Of a stretch of DNA of 9,233 nt, positions 6,585 through 9,233 are shown piece after piece; position 1 is the first letter of the stretch, and every line of letters begins with the position of its first letter. Below the pieces are notes generated by a model that ran no database searches, was not told the origin of the DNA, and was given only the letters and a program-made list of their open reading frames with translations. This DNA is from Dictyoglomaceae bacterium (GTDB lineage: Bacteria > Dictyoglomota > Dictyoglomia > Dictyoglomales > Dictyoglomaceae). The stretch spans positions 1 to 9,233 of the forward strand of contig JAPYWU010000048.1 of NCBI GenBank assembly GCA_028276205.1, given 5' to 3'. Made by a program: the position numbers and the translations under genes.

Positions 6585-7674
6585 TTACTTCTTCAAAGAG
6601 TTTTTTAATTTGTTCTTCTTTTTCAGCAAGGATGAGCCTGTCTATAAATTCATCCAGCTCTCCTGATAATACTTCTTCCAACTGAAAAGATGAATAATTT
6701 ATTCTGTGATCTGTGACCCTTCTTTGTGGAAAATTGTATGTTCTTATTTTTTCGCTTCTTTCCCCACTTCCCACTTGAGCCCTTCTTTGAGAAGCAATCT
6801 CATTTTCTTTTTCCTTTTGATAGTATTCATATAATCTTGCTCTAAGAACTTTCATAGCTTTTTCTCTATTTTGATGTTGAGATCTCTCATCTTGACATTG
6901 AACCACAATTCCTGATGGAATATGTGTTATTCTTACTCCTGATTCTGTCTTATTAACATGCTGTCCACCTGCTCCACCAGATCTAAAGGTCTCGATTCTA
7001 AGATCCTTAGGATCAATTTCAATCTCTACTTCTTCCATTTCAGGAAGAACTGCAACAGTAGCAGTAGATGTATGAATCCTTCCACTTGACTCAGTCACAG
7101 GTACTCTCTGAACTCTATGCACTCCACTTTCAAACTTAAGCCTACTATAAGCACCCTTACCTTCAACTATAAATATAATCTCCTTATAACCTCCAAGTCC
7201 TGTTGGGTTAGAACTCACAATATCTACTTTCCATCCCTTCTTCTGGGCATATCCAATATACATTCTAAAAAGATCTGCAGCAAAGAGAGCTGCTTCTTCT
7301 CCTCCAGCTCCTGCTCTTATCTCCATAATAATGTTTTTCTCATCATTAGGATCCTTAGGCAAAAGGGAAGATTTTAATTCAAACTCCTTTTGCTCAATCT
7401 TTCTTTCTATTTCTTCCAGTTCCATCTGAGCTAAATCTCTAATCTCCTCGTCAGTTTCTCCTCTTAATACTTCTTCTAAATCCTCTTTTTCCTTCAACAA
7501 TTTTTTATAATCTCTAAAGTTCTCTACTATTTCCGTAATTTTTGCCCTTTCTTTAAGAAGATTTTGATATTTGTTAAAATCATTTATCACCTCTTGTTGA
7601 GCTAAGAGGTCCTCTATCTCATTAAATCTTTTTTCTATTTCTTCTAATTTTTCAATCACTATATCTTGGAGCAT
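6571..7674 (-). CDS. prfA: Peptide chain release factor 1
   Basis: RF1 recognises UAA and UAG in the ribosomal A site and triggers hydrolysis of peptidyl-tRNA. The product has 367 residues, normal for RF1 (about 355-360). The long coiled, Glu/Lys-rich N-terminal domain covers about 1-105. The segment RVPVTESSGRIHTSTATVAV at 190-209 carries the PxT codon-reading tripeptide as PVT (192-194), which marks RF1; RF2 would have SPF. The catalytic GAGGQHVNKTESGVR is at 234-248 with Gln238 of GGQ, the methylation target of the PrmC encoded next. No internal stop or programmed frameshift is present, unlike RF2 genes. The ATG (7672-7674) overlaps the DUF1385 gene by 23 bases and is preceded by GGAGGA only 2-3 bases away, a short spacing; a GTG five codons on lacks a good site. 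Confidence 0.98.
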   Translation of the reverse strand: MLQDIVIEKLEEIEKRFNEIEDLLAQQEVINDFNKYQNLLKERAKITEIVENFRDYKKLLKEKEDLEEVLRGETDEEIRDLAQMELEEIERKIEQKEFELKSSLLPKDPNDEKNIIMEIRAGAGGEEAALFAADLFRMYIGYAQKKGWKVDIVSSNPTGLGGYKEIIFIVEGKGAYSRLKFESGVHRVQRVPVTESSGRIHTSTATVAVLPEMEEVEIEIDPKDLRIETFRSGGAGGQHVNKTESGVRITHIPSGIVVQCQDERSQHQNREKAMKVLRARLYEYYQKEKENEIASQRRAQVGSGERSEKIRTYNFPQRRVTDHRINYSSFQLEEVLSGELDEFIDRLILAEKEEQIKKLFEEVSAGS

Positions 7675-8536
7675 TTTCCTCCAGCGTCACCTCCTTTAAA
7701 GCTACAATTGCTGTTTCTAATTGCATATCATCTGGTTCTTTTGTTGTAAAATATTGCATCCATAACCCTGGTTTAAGTAAGATTTTCCAAAAAACAGAAT
7801 CAATATGCTCAGATCCTAATCTTATTATCTCGTATGATATGCTAAAAATCAATGGGATAAGCAAGACTCTTGTAATAATTCTCAAAAGAAAAGGCTGTTT
7901 ACCTAAAAAAGCAAAAATAACTATACTTACTATCATTACTACCAATAGAAAAGAGGTTCCACAGCGAGGATGAAAACGAGAATATTTTCTGCAATTTTCA
8001 ATTGTTAATTCCTCTCCTGCCTCATAACAGAATACTGTTTTGTGTTCTGCACCATGATATTGAAAGACTCTATAAATTTCTTTTATCTTACTTATTAAAT
8101 AAAGATAAAGCACAAAGATAATTAATCTTATAATTCCCTCTAAAAGTCTTAAAATTATTAAAGAATTTATATATATCTCTACAGGTTTTAATATAAGAAG
8201 GGGCAAGACAATAAATAATGCAACAAAAAGAAGGAATCCTAAAACCAATGCAATACCTATTTCGGTATTACTGGTTGGTTTTTCGTCTTCCTCAAGAGCA
8301 ACAGATGTGGAATAATTTAATGCCTTTATTCCCCAAAAGAGAGAATCCATTAAAACCATAAGACCTCTTAGTAAAGGTATTCTTGTCCAACTTTTAAAAA
8401 AAGGCTGTAATCTCTCTTTCTTTACAATAATTTCTCCCTTTGGATCTCTTACAGCGACAGCTATATCTATTCCTTTTCTCATCATTACTCCCTCGTATAC
8501 TGCTTGTCCACCAACTAATTCTTTTTTACTCTTCAT
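7652..8536 (-). CDS. DUF1385 (YqhQ-like) polytopic membrane protein of unknown function
   Basis: The 294-residue protein begins with the family hallmark GGQAVYEGVMMRKG at 9-22. Hydrophobic segments at about 93-116, 122-150, 195-213 and 219-241 predict roughly four membrane helices. Between the second and third lies the conserved HGAEHKTVFCYEAGEEL at 161-177, followed by FHPRCGTSFLL at 188-198, with several His, Glu and Cys residues that could bind a metal or form an active site. A terminal KPGLWMQYFTTKEPDDMQLE block at 255-274 is also typical of the family. The biochemical role is not established to my knowledge; B. subtilis YqhQ is the named relative. The ATG at 8534-8536 overlaps tdk by 11 bases and has AAGGAGA 7 bases upstream, inside tdk. 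The end overlaps prfA by 23 bases and holds its ribosome binding site. The conserved position between tdk and prfA suggests linkage to growth or translation, which remains inference. Confidence 0.93.
   Translation of the reverse strand: MKSKKELVGGQAVYEGVMMRKGIDIAVAVRDPKGEIIVKKERLQPFFKSWTRIPLLRGLMVLMDSLFWGIKALNYSTSVALEEDEKPTSNTEIGIALVLGFLLFVALFIVLPLLILKPVEIYINSLIILRLLEGIIRLIIFVLYLYLISKIKEIYRVFQYHGAEHKTVFCYEAGEELTIENCRKYSRFHPRCGTSFLLVVMIVSIVIFAFLGKQPFLLRIITRVLLIPLIFSISYEIIRLGSEHIDSVFWKILLKPGLWMQYFTTKEPDDMQLETAIVALKEVTLEENAPRYSD
7677..7682 (-). promoter_or_regulatory. Ribosome binding site of prfA, unusually close to the start
   Basis: GGAGGA is a perfect anti-16S match but leaves only 2 bases (3 from the GGAGG core) before the prfA ATG, where 5-9 is usual. 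It lies inside the DUF1385 coding region. Either initiation is tuned down by the spacing, or ribosomes finishing the DUF1385 gene 23 bases on reinitiate. Confidence 0.7.
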
Positions 8537-9122
8537 CTTTATCTCTCCTTAAAACTATATGGCAATTTCTACATCTCGCCTCATAACTTTCAAAAGCTCC
8601 CACTAAAATAATTGGATCATCATAATATGCAGGTTTTCCATTAATTATTCTTTGAGTTCTACTGGCTAAATTTCCACATTTCATACAAATAGCATGAAGT
8701 TTATCAACATATTCTGCTACTGCCATCAAATATGGCATAGGACCAAAAGGTTCCCCTCTAAAATCCTGATCTAAGCCTGCCACAATAACCCTTTTCCCTT
8801 TATCTGCTAATCTCTGGCAAACCTTTACAATTCCCATATCAAAGAATTGTCCTTCTTCTATAGCTACCACCTGAGTATCTTCTTCTACATATCTTTCTAT
8901 ATCAGCACTATTACTTACAGCTATTGCCTCTATTTTCAACCCTGTATGAGATGTTATAAAATCTTTATCATACCTTGTATCTAAACTGTGCTTAAAAACT
9001 TGTACTTTTTGTTTTGCAATTTGTGCCCTTCTAACTCTTCTAATTAACTCTTCACTTTTTCCACTATACATTCCTCCACAAATGACCTCTATCCACCCTG
9101 AAGGCATATTCATAAATTCCAT
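8526..9122 (-). CDS. tdk: Thymidine kinase, type II (zinc-binding)
   Basis: Tdk phosphorylates thymidine (and deoxyuridine) with ATP in the pyrimidine salvage pathway and is normally inhibited by dTTP. The 198-residue protein carries the Walker A loop GGMYSGKSEEL at 16-26, the Walker B-like AIEEGQFF at 87-94 with the probable catalytic Glu, and the FRGEPFGPMP lasso start at 121-130. The zinc site is formed by CMKC at 146-149 and CRNC at 184-187. TQRI and PAYYDDPIILVGAFESYEARC complete the family pattern. All elements are intact, so it should be active. The ATG at 9120-9122 is preceded by GAAGGTGA 6 bases upstream; two more in-frame ATGs (residues 4 and 6) follow but lack such a site. It starts 6 bases after the stop of an upstream truncated gene, so it is probably not first in its operon. 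Confidence 0.97.
   Translation of the reverse strand: MEFMNMPSGWIEVICGGMYSGKSEELIRRVRRAQIAKQKVQVFKHSLDTRYDKDFITSHTGLKIEAIAVSNSADIERYVEEDTQVVAIEEGQFFDMGIVKVCQRLADKGKRVIVAGLDQDFRGEPFGPMPYLMAVAEYVDKLHAICMKCGNLASRTQRIINGKPAYYDDPIILVGAFESYEARCRNCHIVLRRDKDEE
8544..8550 (-). promoter_or_regulatory. Ribosome binding site of the DUF1385 gene, inside tdk
   Basis: AAGGAGA sits 7 bases before the ATG of the DUF1385 gene and codes for the Arg-Arg-Asp region near the Tdk C terminus. Strength and spacing are near ideal and fix the start, which overlaps tdk by 11 bases. Confidence 0.8.
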
Positions 9123-9128
9123 AAATCA

Positions 9129-9136
9129 TCACCTTC
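9129..9136 (-). promoter_or_regulatory. Ribosome binding site of tdk
   Basis: GAAGGTGA lies 6 bases before the tdk ATG and includes the stop codon of the upstream truncated gene. It supports the first ATG over the two in-frame ATGs that follow shortly after and suggests that translation of the two genes is coupled. Confidence 0.7.
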
Positions 9137-9233
9137 TCTCAGGAATACAGCTCTTCCCCTCAGGACATGGACCTCTAAAACAAGATGGTCCTGCATCTTC
9201 AAATATATTAGGTGCAACCTTTTTAACCAAATT
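9129..9233 (-). CDS. C-terminal end of an unidentified protein with a cysteine-rich tail (cut by window edge)
   Basis: A frame open from the right window edge encodes 34 residues and ends at TGA (9129-9131), followed at once by a second in-frame TGA (9126-9128). The tail has the pattern Cys-x4-Cys-x5-Cys in the context AGPSCFRGPCPEGKSC, rich in Gly and Pro, like a small metal-binding or iron-sulfur knuckle; the preceding KKVAPNIFEDAG looks like ordinary folded protein. In Bacillus-type loci the gene before tdk is rpmE (ribosomal protein L31), but this sequence does not resemble the L31 C terminus, nor that of Rho. I do not recognise the family and assign no function. That it is a real gene rests on its good reading frame, the tandem stops, and the 6-base spacing to tdk whose ribosome binding site overlaps its last codons. 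The start and most of the protein lie outside the window. Confidence 0.7.
   Translation of the reverse strand, partial: NLVKKVAPNIFEDAGPSCFRGPCPEGKSCIPERR

Noticed and set aside
7117..7377. Plus-strand open frame of 86 codons with Ser/Cys runs
   Set aside because: It is antisense to the conserved middle of prfA; the serine run is the complement of the Gly-Glu-Glu-rich stretch.
6571..7674. Possibility that the release factor is RF2 with a programmed frameshift
   Set aside because: The codon-reading tripeptide is PVT (RF1 type), not SPF, and the frame is continuous without an early stop.
9129..9233. Reading the truncated gene before tdk as rpmE (L31)
   Set aside because: Gene order in Bacillus would suggest it, but the 34 visible residues with Cys-x4-Cys-x5-Cys do not resemble the L31 C terminus.

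Overview
The window is a low-G+C (about one third G+C by eye) bacterial segment. Every supported gene lies on the minus strand, so transcription runs from high to low coordinates. It is almost wholly coding: ten complete or nearly complete genes plus an eleventh cut by the right edge, with no intergenic gap longer than about 22 bases and many start/stop overlaps. It reads as one long operon fragment that continues past both window edges. I found no terminator, riboswitch, tRNA, CRISPR array or insertion sequence, and no promoter I could defend.

In the direction of transcription the order is: the C-terminal end of an unidentified cysteine-rich protein (9129-9233), thymidine kinase tdk, a DUF1385 membrane protein, release factor 1 prfA, its methyltransferase prmC, a two-domain Sua5/TsaC threonylcarbamoyl-AMP synthase, a YwlE-type low-molecular-weight phosphatase, ribose-5-phosphate isomerase rpiB, serine hydroxymethyltransferase glyA, uracil phosphoribosyltransferase upp, murA, and the N-terminal 233 residues of an AsmA/TamB-like membrane-anchored protein running off at base 1.

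The order tdk / prfA / prmC / sua5 / ywlE / rpiB / glyA / upp is the arrangement familiar from Bacillus and relatives. The AsmA/TamB-like gene fused translationally to the end of murA, however, points to a cell with an outer membrane. An AT-rich, Lys/Glu/Ile-rich, tightly packed genome with this mixture would suit a diderm thermophile such as Dictyoglomus. This is an inference from content and order, not an identification.

The genes link through metabolism and translation. PrmC methylates the GGQ glutamine of PrfA. TsaC/Sua5 makes the precursor of t6A in tRNA. RpiB supplies ribose 5-phosphate, the source of the PRPP used by Upp. GlyA makes methylene-THF for thymidylate synthesis, while Tdk and Upp salvage pyrimidines. 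MurA starts peptidoglycan synthesis, and the TamB-like protein probably serves the envelope. No obviously new multi-gene system is visible. The points most worth a second look are the cysteine-rich tail upstream of tdk, the conserved unknown DUF1385 protein inside a translation operon, the threonine in the YwlE P-loop that predicts arginine-phosphatase activity, and the murA-TamB overlap.
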